Source: an uncultured Eubacteriales bacterium (GTDB lineage Bacteria; Bacillota; Clostridia; Oscillospirales; Acutalibacteraceae). Taken from it: a stretch of DNA of 64,000 nucleotides. Positions within the stretch are counted from its first letter, which is position 1; each line of letters begins with the position of its first letter. This document shows, in pieces, positions 8,904 to 16,617 of this stretch. Position numbers and translations under genes: made by a program. Under the pieces are notes generated by a model. It did no database searches. It was not told the origin of the DNA and saw only the letters and a list, made by a program, of their open reading frames with translations. The DNA is taken from positions 151,503-215,502 of the forward strand of contig CAKSOL010000003.1 in the NCBI GenBank assembly GCA_934477125.1. Reading direction: 5' to 3'.

Positions 8904-8931
8904 CGCCGGACTCAAAGAGTCCGGCGTTTTT
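8904..8931 (+). terminator. Leader terminator (attenuator) upstream of pyrR
   Basis: CGCCGGACTC and GAGTCCGGCG form a perfect 10-bp stem with an AAA loop and a T5 tail, 51 nt before the pyrR start and downstream of its promoter. A terminator inside the leader of pyrR fits attenuation by PyrR. The AGTCCGG on the 3' arm recalls part of the PyrR-binding loop, but the full consensus is not clear. Confidence 0.7.
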
Positions 8932-8981
8932 GCGTTTATTTGCGCTTATATATATTATATGTATATACGGAGGTGTTCGGT

Positions 8982-9518
8982 ATGGCAGAATATAAGGCAA
9001 CGCTTATGGATGAGGCGGCTGTCGGCAGAGCGCTGAAGAGGATAGCTCATGAAATTCTTGAACGTAACAGCGGCTGCGAAAATCTTTGTATTATAGGTAT
9101 AAGCCGCCGCGGAGTGCCGATAGCACAGCGGATAGCCGAAAACATAAGGGCAATAGAGGGAAAAACGGTGGATACCGGAGAGGTTGATATAACCTTTTAC
9201 CGCGATGACCTTTCTCTTGCCGCCCGAGACCCGGTTCTGGTTTCCTCGCAGATACCTTTTGATATTACAGGACGCCGGGTTGTTTTGGTTGACGATGTGC
9301 TTTATACCGGGCGAACGGTGCGCGCCGCGCTGGACGCGCTGATGAACGCCGGACGCGCCGCCTGTATCCAGCTTGCGGTTTTGGTTGACCGTGGACACAG
9401 GGAGCTGCCGATTCGCGGCGATTATGTCGGAAAAAATGTCCCAACCTCGCTGTCGGAGCATATTTCGGTATGCATTCCGCCGTTTGAGGACAGGATTTCG
9501 GTTGAGCTTTACGGCTGA
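8982..9518 (+). CDS. pyrR: Bifunctional pyr operon regulator / uracil phosphoribosyltransferase
   Basis: The product is 178 residues from the ATG at 8982 (GGAGGTG behind it), the normal PyrR size. The PRPP-binding motif VVLVDDVLYTGRT (about residues 95-107) and the PyrR signature DRGHRELPIRGDYVGKN are both present. PyrR binds pyrimidine mRNA leaders when UMP is high and causes termination; it also converts uracil to UMP. The frame is open further upstream to 8811, but that stretch contains the promoter-proximal leader and terminator and is not coding. The uracil permease gene follows. Confidence 0.95.
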   Translation: MAEYKATLMDEAAVGRALKRIAHEILERNSGCENLCIIGISRRGVPIAQRIAENIRAIEGKTVDTGEVDITFYRDDLSLAARDPVLVSSQIPFDITGRRVVLVDDVLYTGRTVRAALDALMNAGRAACIQLAVLVDRGHRELPIRGDYVGKNVPTSLSEHISVCIPPFEDRISVELYG

Positions 9519-9519
9519 T

Positions 9520-9540
9520 ACGCGGCTTGCCGCGTTTATA
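9520..9540 (+). other. Small pyrR-uraA intercistronic hairpin
   Basis: ACGCGG-CTTG-CCGCGT folds into a 6-bp stem followed by TTATATATA. It is short and lies 38 nt before the uraA start. It may be a weak attenuator or an RNA processing/stability element. Confidence 0.35.
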
Positions 9541-9577
9541 TATACAGAAGTTTTAAAAATTCGGAGGAGAAAAGAAA

Positions 9578-10924
9578 ATGAAATTGATTTACGGTGTAAA
9601 CGACAAGCCTAAATTCGGGCAGATTATTATATTTGCCATCCAGCAGCTGCTTGCCATCCTTGCGGCGACTATCGCGGTGCCGATGATAGTCGGAAACGAA
9701 ATGTCAACCTCGGCGGCGCTGTTCGGCGCGGGAGTGGGAACAATAGTGTACCTTTTGTTCACAAAGTTCCGCAGCCCGGTGTTCTTGGGCTCATCCTTTG
9801 CGTTCCTCGGCTCAATGTTTGCGGCGTTCGGCGGAGCGGCATCAATGGAGGTCGGCTACCTCGGTCTTGTTATAGGCGCTGTTTTCGCAGGACTTGTTTA
9901 TGTTGTTCTGGCGATAATCATAAAGCTTGTAGGCGTTAAGTGGATAAATAAGCTTATGCCTGCCGTTGTTATCGGACCTACTGTTTCAATAATCGGTCTT
10001 TCCCTTGCCGGCAATGCAGTCGGCGACGCTCTCGGCGGAGCCGCCAAGGCGGACGGCGCATATGCAATAGACCTTAAAACCGGTCTTTCGCTTATCTGCG
10101 GTCTTATAACCCTTGCCGTTGTTATGCTCTGCTCGGTTTACGGCAAGAAAATGGCAAAGCTTATTCCGTTCGTTATCGGTATTGCCGCAGGATATGCGGT
10201 AGCGGCTGTTCTGACCGTTATCGGAACACAGTGCGGAATTGAGTCTATGAAAATAATCGATTTCTCCAAGTTTCAGTCAATGCAGTGGTATCCCGATTTC
10301 ACATTTATAGAGGCTTTCAAGGGAATAAAGGCTATCGACGGCGCATACATCGGTTCTATCGCCGTGGCTTATGTTCCTGTGGCGCTGGTTGTTTTTGCTG
10401 AGCATATAGCGGACCATAAAAACCTTTCTTCGATAATCGAAAAGGATTTGCTTGAGGATCCCGGACTTTCCCGCACCCTCCTCGGCGACGGCGTAGGCTC
10501 AATGGTAGGCGCATTCTTCGGCGGCTGCCCGAATACCACCTACGGCGAATCGGTTGGCTGCGTTGCGATAACCGGAAACGCTTCGGTTATAACAATTCTG
10601 ACAACTGCCATTCTCGCAATAGTATCTGCTTTCGTTGCTCCTTTCGTAACCCTGCTTTCAACCATTCCCTCCTGCGTTATGGGCGGCGTCTGCATCTCGC
10701 TTTACGGCTTTATCGCTGTCAGCGGACTTAAAATGCTCCAGACCGTAAACCTTGATGAAAATAAAAACCTCTTTACCGCCTCGGTTATTCTCATTTGCGG
10801 TATCGGCGGAATGTCGCTGAAATTCGGAAAGGTAACCCTTACCGAGATAGCCGCCGCTCTTATCCTCGGAATAATAACGAATGTTATCCTCTCCGGCAAA
10901 AAGAAAGATTCTGAGGAAAACTAA
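9578..10924 (+). CDS. uraA: Uracil permease (NCS2 family)
   Basis: This 448-residue protein is almost entirely hydrophobic with about 14 predicted membrane segments, as in NCS2 nucleobase transporters. Family motifs include VFAEHIADHKNLS (about residue 275, with the substrate-binding Glu), GGCPNTTYGESVG (about residue 315) and an Ile/Gly-rich C-terminus. Pairing with pyrR argues for uracil as substrate. It has a good Shine-Dalgarno site (GGAGGAG). It probably works with PyrR as a uracil uptake and salvage operon under attenuation control. Confidence 0.93.
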   Translation: MKLIYGVNDKPKFGQIIIFAIQQLLAILAATIAVPMIVGNEMSTSAALFGAGVGTIVYLLFTKFRSPVFLGSSFAFLGSMFAAFGGAASMEVGYLGLVIGAVFAGLVYVVLAIIIKLVGVKWINKLMPAVVIGPTVSIIGLSLAGNAVGDALGGAAKADGAYAIDLKTGLSLICGLITLAVVMLCSVYGKKMAKLIPFVIGIAAGYAVAAVLTVIGTQCGIESMKIIDFSKFQSMQWYPDFTFIEAFKGIKAIDGAYIGSIAVAYVPVALVVFAEHIADHKNLSSIIEKDLLEDPGLSRTLLGDGVGSMVGAFFGGCPNTTYGESVGCVAITGNASVITILTTAILAIVSAFVAPFVTLLSTIPSCVMGGVCISLYGFIAVSGLKMLQTVNLDENKNLFTASVILICGIGGMSLKFGKVTLTEIAAALILGIITNVILSGKKKDSEEN

Positions 10925-10947
10925 AAAGCGGTTATAAGCAAAGCAAT

Positions 10948-10987
10948 AAGCAGCGCCCGATTTCATTTGAAATAGGGCGCTGCTTTG
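10948..10987. terminator. Intrinsic terminator, probably bidirectional
   Basis: AGCAGCGCCC and GGGCGCTGCT form a perfect stem around a 16-nt loop and are followed by TTGTTAT. It separates uraA from the convergent AlkD-like gene. Confidence 0.8.
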
Positions 10988-11046
10988 TTATATATCGGAT
11001 TTTATCGGGTGTGCGTAACAGAAGCTTTTCCGCAGCCGCAGGGCGG

Positions 11047-11724
11047 TCAGTATTTCAGCGCTTTAAGCTCGCTTTTATGCTCCGGACTTACGCGAAAGCT
11101 CTCATTTGCTTTCTGTATTGCCTTGTTGTGTGTCCAGCGGTCGAGCCGGCGCTCCGTGAAATAGGGGAGAACGGCGTCGTATTGCTTGGCAAGAGCGGTT
11201 GCAAAATACCAAGCCCGCATCATATTTATATAGTATTCATCAGAGTTGACAGCGGCAACGGCGGCGGGATAGCTGCCTGAAAAGCGCTCGTCAAGAAAAT
11301 GAGCCATCAGCCTGCCTATGCCGAAACGAACGGTATAGGTTTTTTCGCTTTTAAGCCATATATCAATTTCTTCAAGCAGCCGTTCGGGCTGCTTTATCAG
11401 CGCCTTCGGCGAAAGCATATCGCAGGTTGCCCAGTTATCGACAAAGGGCAGAAATGCGTTTACCGCCCCAAGACAGGCGTTAAAATCCTTTATTCTGCAA
11501 ATAAGCAGACCGTGAAGATTATTTTCCTCATAATAATAGTGGGGAAGCTTGCCGAGAAATTCCGCCGCCTGAGGTGTTCCGGCAATTTCGCCCGCAAGCC
11601 TGCGCAGCTGCGGAGTTCTGACCCCTATAACCCTTTCCGGTTCAACCCCCGGCATAAGCTTCAGATGAAAGTCACGGTAGCTTTTATCCTGAAGCTCAAA
11701 AAGACTTTTAACAATGCTTTCCAT
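11047..11724 (-). CDS. AlkD-like DNA alkylation repair protein
   Basis: The 225-residue product has the HEAT-like helical repeat pattern of the AlkD/DNA alkylation repair family. Typical motifs are GVRTPQLRRLAGEI, FVDNWATCDMLSPK and the C-terminal THNKAIQKANESFRVS. AlkD glycosylases excise N3- and N7-alkylated purines without base flipping. The Trp and Asp of VDNWATCD correspond to conserved active-site residues of the family. It is a single gene transcribed toward the uraA terminator, divergent from the hydrogenase operon. It may have a different substrate from AlkD itself, as many Clostridia members are untested. Confidence 0.85.
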   Translation of the reverse strand: MESIVKSLFELQDKSYRDFHLKLMPGVEPERVIGVRTPQLRRLAGEIAGTPQAAEFLGKLPHYYYEENNLHGLLICRIKDFNACLGAVNAFLPFVDNWATCDMLSPKALIKQPERLLEEIDIWLKSEKTYTVRFGIGRLMAHFLDERFSGSYPAAVAAVNSDEYYINMMRAWYFATALAKQYDAVLPYFTERRLDRWTHNKAIQKANESFRVSPEHKSELKALKY

Positions 11725-11853
11725 ATGCTTTTACACCTCCGGTATATCTGAATTATATTCCGTCCGCTGTGTTTTGTCAATTTGTGTCGCAGCAAAAAAA
11801 TTACCGCCTGAAAAATTTTCGCCATATTGCACAGAAAAGCACCTGAAAAATTC

Positions 11854-11871
11854 TTGTTAAAATTTCGACAA
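11854..11871 (+). promoter_or_regulatory. Rex-like operator upstream of the hydrogenase operon
   Basis: TTGTTAA-AATT-TCGACAA matches the Rex consensus TTGTTAA-N4-TTAACAA at 12 of 14 arm positions. It lies 16 nt upstream of the -35 box. Rex is the NADH/NAD+-sensing repressor that commonly controls NADH-linked hydrogenases in Clostridia. No rex gene is in the window. Confidence 0.5.
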
Positions 11872-11887
11872 TTTTTGAAGAAAGTGT

Positions 11888-11915
11888 TTGCAAAGTGCGG
11901 AATATGTGTTATACT
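11888..11915 (+). promoter_or_regulatory. Sigma-A promoter of the hydrogenase operon
   Basis: TTGCAA, a 16-nt spacer and TATACT (or TTTGCA with 17 nt). It is 72 bp upstream of the hydC start. The -35 lies in a TTTGCAAAG motif that recurs twice upstream of the second half of the operon. Confidence 0.7.
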
Positions 11916-11987
11916 GTATGGGTATAAGCATATATCTTGGTATATATAGCTATGCTATGCTGAATGATTCAGGGAGGAATTGAGTCG

Positions 11988-12485
11988 ATGAAAAAAAAGA
12001 TCAGCACTATTCCCTTCAAGGGAACAGCCGAGCAGGAGGCACAGCTGAATAAGGTTATCGAGGAAAACAAGTCCGATAAGAGCAACCTTATGGTAGTTAT
12101 GCAGAAGGCGCAGGATATTTACGGTTATCTGCCTATTGAGGTTCAGAATATGATAGCCGAGGGTATGGATGTCCCGCTCGAAAAGGTATACGGGGTTTCA
12201 ACCTTCTATGCCCAGTTTGCGCTGTCGCCTAAGGGAGAGTATAACATTTCGGTTTGTCTCGGAACAGCCTGCTATGTTAAGGGTTCGGGCGATATCTTTG
12301 ATAAGATAAGCGAAAAGCTCGGTATCGGCGCGGATGAATGTACGCCGGACGGTCGCTTTTCTCTTACCGCCTGCCGCTGCATAGGCGCATGCGGTCTGGC
12401 TCCGGTTTTAACGGTGAACGACGATGTTTACGGCAGACTTACCGTTGACGATGTTGACGGTATTCTCGCTAAGTACACCGATTAA
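11988..12485 (+). CDS. hydC: NuoE-like [2Fe-2S] subunit of NADH-linked [FeFe] hydrogenase
   Basis: The start at 11988 follows GGGAGG and gives 165 residues; an upstream in-frame ATG (11964) lacks spacing. The protein has a helical N-terminal region and a thioredoxin-like domain binding one [2Fe-2S] cluster by four cysteines: C in VCLGTAC (two), then TACRC and GACG. It matches NuoE/HndA/HydC subunits that shuttle electrons between the flavin subunit and the hydrogenase. It opens a ten-gene operon that ends with hydB and hydA. The operon is likely controlled by the Rex-like site and promoter just upstream. Confidence 0.92.
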   Translation: MKKKISTIPFKGTAEQEAQLNKVIEENKSDKSNLMVVMQKAQDIYGYLPIEVQNMIAEGMDVPLEKVYGVSTFYAQFALSPKGEYNISVCLGTACYVKGSGDIFDKISEKLGIGADECTPDGRFSLTACRCIGACGLAPVLTVNDDVYGRLTVDDVDGILAKYTD

Positions 12486-12493
12486 GCTGCTTT

Positions 12494-12850
12494 ATGAAAA
12501 TCAATACTATGCGCGAGCTTCTGAACGCAAGGGTTCATTGCTGCGAGGATATGCTTGAGCGCCAGGTCTATTCTGCCTGCGGCAGCGATATGATGAGCGA
12601 TGTTCTGGCGTATGTCAAGGACCAGGCGGTATTGCTTACCGGGCTTGTAAATCCTCAGGTAATAAGAACAGCGGAAATGATGGATATGATTTGCATTATT
12701 TTCGTCCGTTCCAAAGCGCCGAGCGCTGAAATGATTGAGCTTGCAAAGGAAAGCGGAATAGTTATGATGACCACCGATAAGCGGATGTATGATGCCTGCG
12801 GGATTCTCTATACAAACGGACTTGTCGGCAAAGCGATGCGGTATGAATGA
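12494..12850 (+). CDS. DRTGG-domain protein
   Basis: This 118-residue soluble protein resembles the DRTGG domain (alpha/beta, related to the N-terminal domain of HPr kinase and to parts of phosphotransacetylase-like proteins). The visible pattern is alternating strands and helices: AVLLTGLVNP, MICIIFVRSKAPS, GIVMMTTDKRMYDACG. It has no catalytic motif. Its last 8 bp overlap the start of the next gene (an ATPase). A second paralogous DRTGG protein lies five genes along at 14544. Such genes are found with hydrogenase-linked signalling operons; a nucleotide-sensing role is an inference. Confidence 0.78.
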   Translation: MKINTMRELLNARVHCCEDMLERQVYSACGSDMMSDVLAYVKDQAVLLTGLVNPQVIRTAEMMDMICIIFVRSKAPSAEMIELAKESGIVMMTTDKRMYDACGILYTNGLVGKAMRYE

Positions 12851-13265
12851 GACACTGCATTTCCACTTTGATGTGGATGGAGAAAATTTCACTTCGGCGG
12901 GTCAGGCGTCGGTTCAGGTTAAGAAAAACCTGCGGCAGTTAGGTCTTTCTCCCGAAACGATACGGCGCGTTTCCATTGCGATGTACGAGGGCGAAATAAA
13001 TATGGTTATTCATGCGGGCGGCGGAAAGGCTGACGTTTATGTTTTCGAGGATCGCATAGAGCTGGTTCTGTCGGACAGCGGTCCCGGAATAAAAAACGTT
13101 GAGCAGGCTATGCAGGAGGGCTTTTCAACCGCACCGGACGCTATCCGTTCTCTGGGCTTCGGCGCCGGAATGGGGCTGCCCAATATGAAGCGCTATACCG
13201 ATTCTATGGAGATAGATACCGTCGTCGGAAAAGGGACGACCATAAAAATGTGCGTAAACCTTTAA
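12843..13265 (+). CDS. RsbW-like GHKL ATPase (anti-sigma factor/kinase type)
   Basis: From the ATG at 12843, overlapping the upstream gene, the product is 140 residues. It has the HATPase_c fold: the N-box around MYEGEINMVIHA, the ATP-lid start VLSDSGPGI, and the G2-type GAGMGLPNM. Size and layout match anti-sigma regulatory factors such as RsbW and SpoIIAB, which are serine kinases. There is no dimerisation/His domain, so it is not a classical histidine kinase. With the DRTGG, PHP and H-cluster proteins of this operon it probably relays a redox or hydrogen signal. Its partner is not in the window. Confidence 0.85.
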   Translation: MNETLHFHFDVDGENFTSAGQASVQVKKNLRQLGLSPETIRRVSIAMYEGEINMVIHAGGGKADVYVFEDRIELVLSDSGPGIKNVEQAMQEGFSTAPDAIRSLGFGAGMGLPNMKRYTDSMEIDTVVGKGTTIKMCVNL

Positions 13266-13282
13266 AAACGGTGTGATCTGAA

Positions 13283-14557
13283 ATGAATACATATGAACAT
13301 TCCGTAAGGCTCAGCCGGGATAAATGCACCGGCTGCACGACCTGCCTGCGCCATTGCCCGACCGAGGCGATACGTATACGCGGAGGTCATGCGGTTATAG
13401 ACCAGGAGCGCTGTATCGATTGCGGCGAGTGTATCAGGGTGTGTCCCCAAAAGGCGAAACGTGCCGTTTGCGGCAAGCTTGAGGATATGAAACGCTTTAA
13501 ATGGAAAATCGCGCTTCCCGCGCCTACGCTTTACGGTCAGTTTGACAATCTTGAGGATGTTGATACTGTTCTTGACGGACTTCTTAAAATTGGGTTCGAT
13601 GAGGTATATGAGGTTGCGGCTGCTGCGGAGCTTGTTTCCGCCTACACGAGACTTTACCTTAAAACCGACGGGGTTAAAAAGCCGGTTATAAGCTCGGCTT
13701 GTCCGGTTGTCGTAAGGCTGATAGCGCTGCGCTTTCCGTCTCTTAACGACCACATTCTTCATATGCTGCCGCCGGTTGAAATTGCGGCTGCCGCAGCAAG
13801 AAAGCGCGCTTTGAAGACTCATCCTGAGCTGAAGCCGGAGGAAATCGGGGTATGCTTTATTTCCCCGTGTCCGGCAAAGGTGAGCTACGTTAAAAACGGT
13901 TTTGCGGATTATAAAAGCCGGGTTGACGAGGTTATTTCCATAAGTGACGTATATTTTATGCTGATAGGCGAAATGCAGCGCGGAGAGACTACGGCGGTGC
14001 AGAGCCGGTCGGGAATGATAGGTATCGGCTGGGCGACGACCGGCGGAGAAGCTACTGCGATATTCAATGAAAGCTATCTCGCGGCGGACGGTATCGAAAA
14101 TGTTATTCACGTTTTGGACCAGATAGAAAACGGGAATATTCCTCCGCTCGAATTTATCGAGCTTAATGCCTGCCCAGGAGGCTGCGTCGGAGGAGTTATG
14201 ACGATGCAGAACCCCTTTATCGCAAAGGCGAGACTTCAGGGCTTGCGGAGATACCTGCCGGTTTCTCAGAATTTTCTCTCTCCCGAAGAACAGCGCTATA
14301 TCCCCGAATCATATTTCTTCAATGAGCTCCCGGTTTATACGCCGGTAAGCTCGCTCGGAGGAAATATGGCGGAATCGATGAGGATGATGTCCGATATTCA
14401 GAAGCTGCGCGAAATGCTTCCGGGAATAGACTGCGGCTCCTGCGGCGCTCCAAACTGCCGCGCGTTTGCGGAGGATATCGTTAAAGGCTCGGCTGAGCTT
14501 TCGGCGTGCCGTATTATGGAAAATAACGGGAGGTCTGACCGGGATGACTGTAAATGA
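13283..14557 (+). CDS. hydS: Putative sensory [FeFe] hydrogenase (HydS-like, group C/D type)
   Basis: The 424-residue protein has two N-terminal [4Fe-4S] motifs (residues 13-28 and 42-56), a hydrogenase large-subunit domain, and a C-terminal Fe-S motif CGSCGAPNC (C384, C387, C392) with a later Cys near 410. Cysteines at the four H-cluster positions are present: C140 in SSACP, C196 in SPCPAK, C297 and C301 in ACPGGC. The residue next to C140, normally the proton-relay cysteine in catalytic enzymes (TSCCP), is Ala139, and the L2 motif has Ser for the usual Met. This fits slow, sensory enzymes rather than a bulk hydrogen producer. No PAS domain is present, closer to the group D type. Its neighbours are signalling genes. 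Confidence 0.82.
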   Translation: MNTYEHSVRLSRDKCTGCTTCLRHCPTEAIRIRGGHAVIDQERCIDCGECIRVCPQKAKRAVCGKLEDMKRFKWKIALPAPTLYGQFDNLEDVDTVLDGLLKIGFDEVYEVAAAAELVSAYTRLYLKTDGVKKPVISSACPVVVRLIALRFPSLNDHILHMLPPVEIAAAAARKRALKTHPELKPEEIGVCFISPCPAKVSYVKNGFADYKSRVDEVISISDVYFMLIGEMQRGETTAVQSRSGMIGIGWATTGGEATAIFNESYLAADGIENVIHVLDQIENGNIPPLEFIELNACPGGCVGGVMTMQNPFIAKARLQGLRRYLPVSQNFLSPEEQRYIPESYFFNELPVYTPVSSLGGNMAESMRMMSDIQKLREMLPGIDCGSCGAPNCRAFAEDIVKGSAELSACRIMENNGRSDRDDCK

Positions 14558-14870
14558 GCTTGTAAACGCCGGCTTTGAGGCTATAACTCTGCCGGAGCCG
14601 GAAAGAGAGCTTTCGGGAGTTTATATAGGCGACCTTTTAAGCTGGGTTATGGGCAGAGCGCAGGCGGGCAATGCATGGATAACCATAATGTCGAACGTAA
14701 ACGTTGCGGCGGTGGCGTCCCTTGCGGATGTCGGCTGCGTTATACTTGCTGAGGACGTTTCGGCGGACAAAGAGCTTTCGGACGCGGCAGAGTCGCGAGG
14801 AATAAATCTTCTGAAAAGCAAGTCTGCCGCGTATGAAACGGCAGTTAAGCTGAGCCTGCTTGGAATATGA
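14544..14870 (+). CDS. Second DRTGG-domain protein
   Basis: The ATG at 14544 overlaps the end of the sensory hydrogenase gene by 14 bp and gives 108 residues. The fold pattern is the same as the DRTGG protein at 12494: AWITIMSNVNVAAVASLADVG, VGCVILAEDVSADKE and a C-terminal helix. It too has no obvious catalytic motif. Two paralogues flanking the H-cluster sensor suggest they form a heteromeric adaptor or both respond to the same small molecule, but this is inference. The stop overlaps the start of the PHP gene. Confidence 0.72.
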   Translation: MTVNELVNAGFEAITLPEPERELSGVYIGDLLSWVMGRAQAGNAWITIMSNVNVAAVASLADVGCVILAEDVSADKELSDAAESRGINLLKSKSAAYETAVKLSLLGI

Positions 14871-15601
14871 GCCGGTTTTATTACGATTTTCACGTTCATT
14901 CCTGCCTTTCTCCCTGCGCGGATGCTGATAATACCCCCAATAATCTCGCCGGAATGGCGGCGGTTTGCGGGATAGATATTATGGCGCTTACTGACCATAA
15001 CAGCTGTAAAAACTGCCCTGCCTTTTTTAAGGCGGCGGAAAGATACGGTATTATTCCGGTCGCCGGAGCGGAAATAACAACGGCGGAGGATATTCATTTG
15101 GTTGCGCTTTTTGAGGAGCTGGGAAACGCGCTCGGCTTTGACGCAGAGCTTCAGGGATACAGAACGCTTTTCCCTAACCGAACGGATATTTACGGCGAAC
15201 AGCTGATTACGGACGGGGAGGACAATGTAATCGGAACGGACGAATATTTTCTGCCGGTTGCAACCTCGCTTTCTCTTGAACAGGCGGCGGAGCTTGCCGG
15301 AAAATACGGCGGCGTTTGCTACCCTGCTCACATTGACCGTCAGGCTAACGGCATTATTGCGGTTCTCGGAGGCTTTCCCGAAAAGCCGGAGTTTACCGCT
15401 GCCGAGCTTCACGATTTTGCGCTGCGGGAGGAATACGCCGAAAAATACGGATTATCGGAAAAGCTGCTGCTTTTAAGCTCGGACGCTCACCGTCTTACCG
15501 ATATCAGGGAGGAAAACGGCTTTCTGGAGCTGAACGCCGACCGGACGGACAGGGCGGCTGTAACAAAGGAGCTTTTCGGACGGCTGCGGGGTGGAATATG
15601 A
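14867..15601 (+). CDS. PHP-domain phosphoesterase
   Basis: The 244-residue product has the PHP metal-binding motifs in order: FHVHSCLSPCAD (residues 8-19), TDHNS (about 43), GAEITT (about 67), PAHIDR (about 162) and SSDAH near the C-terminus (about 203). PHP proteins are metal-dependent phosphoesterases, often acting on nucleotides or phosphorylated peptides. It overlaps both neighbours by 4 bp. In this operon it could be the phosphatase opposing the serine-kinase-like ATPases, but a substrate is not identifiable. Confidence 0.88.
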   Translation: MSRFYYDFHVHSCLSPCADADNTPNNLAGMAAVCGIDIMALTDHNSCKNCPAFFKAAERYGIIPVAGAEITTAEDIHLVALFEELGNALGFDAELQGYRTLFPNRTDIYGEQLITDGEDNVIGTDEYFLPVATSLSLEQAAELAGKYGGVCYPAHIDRQANGIIAVLGGFPEKPEFTAAELHDFALREEYAEKYGLSEKLLLLSSDAHRLTDIREENGFLELNADRTDRAAVTKELFGRLRGGI

Positions 15602-16149
15602 AAGAGCTATCGTTAAATCTTCTTGATATTGCCGAAAATTCGGTTCGCGCGGGAGCAGAGCTTACCCGGCTTACTCTTACCGAAACCGACGACCGGCTTG
15701 TTATGGAGATTGCCGATAACGGCTGCGGAATGAGCCGTGAGGTTTTAAAGGGAGTTACCGACCCGTTTTATACAACGAGAACGACCCGAAAGGTGGGACT
15801 CGGACTGCCGCTGCTGAGACTTGCGGCGGAGCAGACCGGGGGAAGCCTTGAGGTAAGCTCGGTAAGCCGGGAGGACGACCCCGAAAACCACGGAACCGTT
15901 GTCAGGGCGGTTTTTAACAAAAAGCATATTGATTTTACTCCTCTTGGAGACGTCTGCGCAACGGTTGTAACGCTTATTCAGGGGCATCCGGAAACGGATT
16001 TTCTGTTTAAGCATTCTATGCCGGGACGGACGGTTGAGCTTGATACCCGCGAGCTGCGAGAGCAGCTGGGAGAGGTTCCGCTCAACAATTATGAGGTTAT
16101 TCGCTGGATCGAAGCGTATCTGCGTGAGCAGTACGGCGAACAGCAGTAA
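15598..16149 (+). CDS. GHKL-type sensor-kinase-like ATPase
   Basis: The 183-residue protein carries a HATPase_c domain: N-box LLDIAENSVRAGA (residues 8-20), G1 IADNGCGM (about 38), F-box DPFYTTRTTRK (about 55) and G2 VGLGLPLL. This is more histidine-kinase-like than the RsbW-like protein upstream, but there is no sensor, membrane or phosphoacceptor-His domain. The C-terminal 80 residues are a separate alpha/beta extension. It is the last gene of the inserted signalling block, ahead of the hydB-hydA part. Confidence 0.82.
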   Translation: MKELSLNLLDIAENSVRAGAELTRLTLTETDDRLVMEIADNGCGMSREVLKGVTDPFYTTRTTRKVGLGLPLLRLAAEQTGGSLEVSSVSREDDPENHGTVVRAVFNKKHIDFTPLGDVCATVVTLIQGHPETDFLFKHSMPGRTVELDTRELREQLGEVPLNNYEVIRWIEAYLREQYGEQQ

Positions 16150-16225
16150 ATAAACAGGTATTGCGTTTTGCAAAGAAAAGGCTGTTTTGCAAAGCGTGAT
16201 ACATACTCTGGAAAGGAAGAAATAT

Positions 16226-16597
16226 ATGAAATCATTGGCTGAGCTTCAGGCAATCAGGGACAGAATGAAGGACAAGGTCGTTCTGCGCGAGGGAACCGAA
16301 AGCGTCCGCGTTGTTGTCGGAATGGCAACCTGCGGTATAGCGGCTGGCGCACGCCCCGTTCTCAACGCTTTTGTTGAGGGAGTAACGGAGCAGGGACTTG
16401 CCGAAAAGGTAACGGTTTCGCAGACCGGCTGCATAGGAATATGCCAGTATGAGCCCGTAGTCGAGGTTTTCGAGGCGGGCAAGGACAAGGTTACCTATGT
16501 TAAAATGACCCCTGAAAAGGCAAAAAAGGTTATCGAACAGCATTTAAAGGGCGGTAAGGTTGTAGCTGATTACACGATTTCCGCCTCTAAGGCATAA
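16226..16597 (+). CDS. Thioredoxin-like [2Fe-2S] ferredoxin
   Basis: The ATG at 16226 (GAAAGGAAG behind it) gives 123 residues. Four cysteines in a thioredoxin-like fold (ATCGIAAGA; QTGCIGICQ) bind a [2Fe-2S] cluster as in NuoE-type and HydB N-terminal domains. It is similar to the N-terminal domain of the following HydB protein, so it probably serves as an extra electron carrier of the hydrogenase. It lies 77 bp after the signalling block, where two TTTTGCAAAG motifs 19 bp apart suggest an internal promoter or operator. Confidence 0.88.
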   Translation: MKSLAELQAIRDRMKDKVVLREGTESVRVVVGMATCGIAAGARPVLNAFVEGVTEQGLAEKVTVSQTGCIGICQYEPVVEVFEAGKDKVTYVKMTPEKAKKVIEQHLKGGKVVADYTISASKA

Positions 16598-16617
16598 TAT
16601 TTGGAGGTATTTGATTT

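Noticed and set aside
8811..8981. Extension of pyrR by 57 codons upstream
   Set aside because: The stretch contains the leader terminator and begins just after the promoter; PyrR proteins start at the ATG at 8982.
13262..14110. 282-codon minus-strand frame opposite the sensory hydrogenase
   Set aside because: Cys/Arg-rich with no domain or ribosome site; a shadow of the sense gene.
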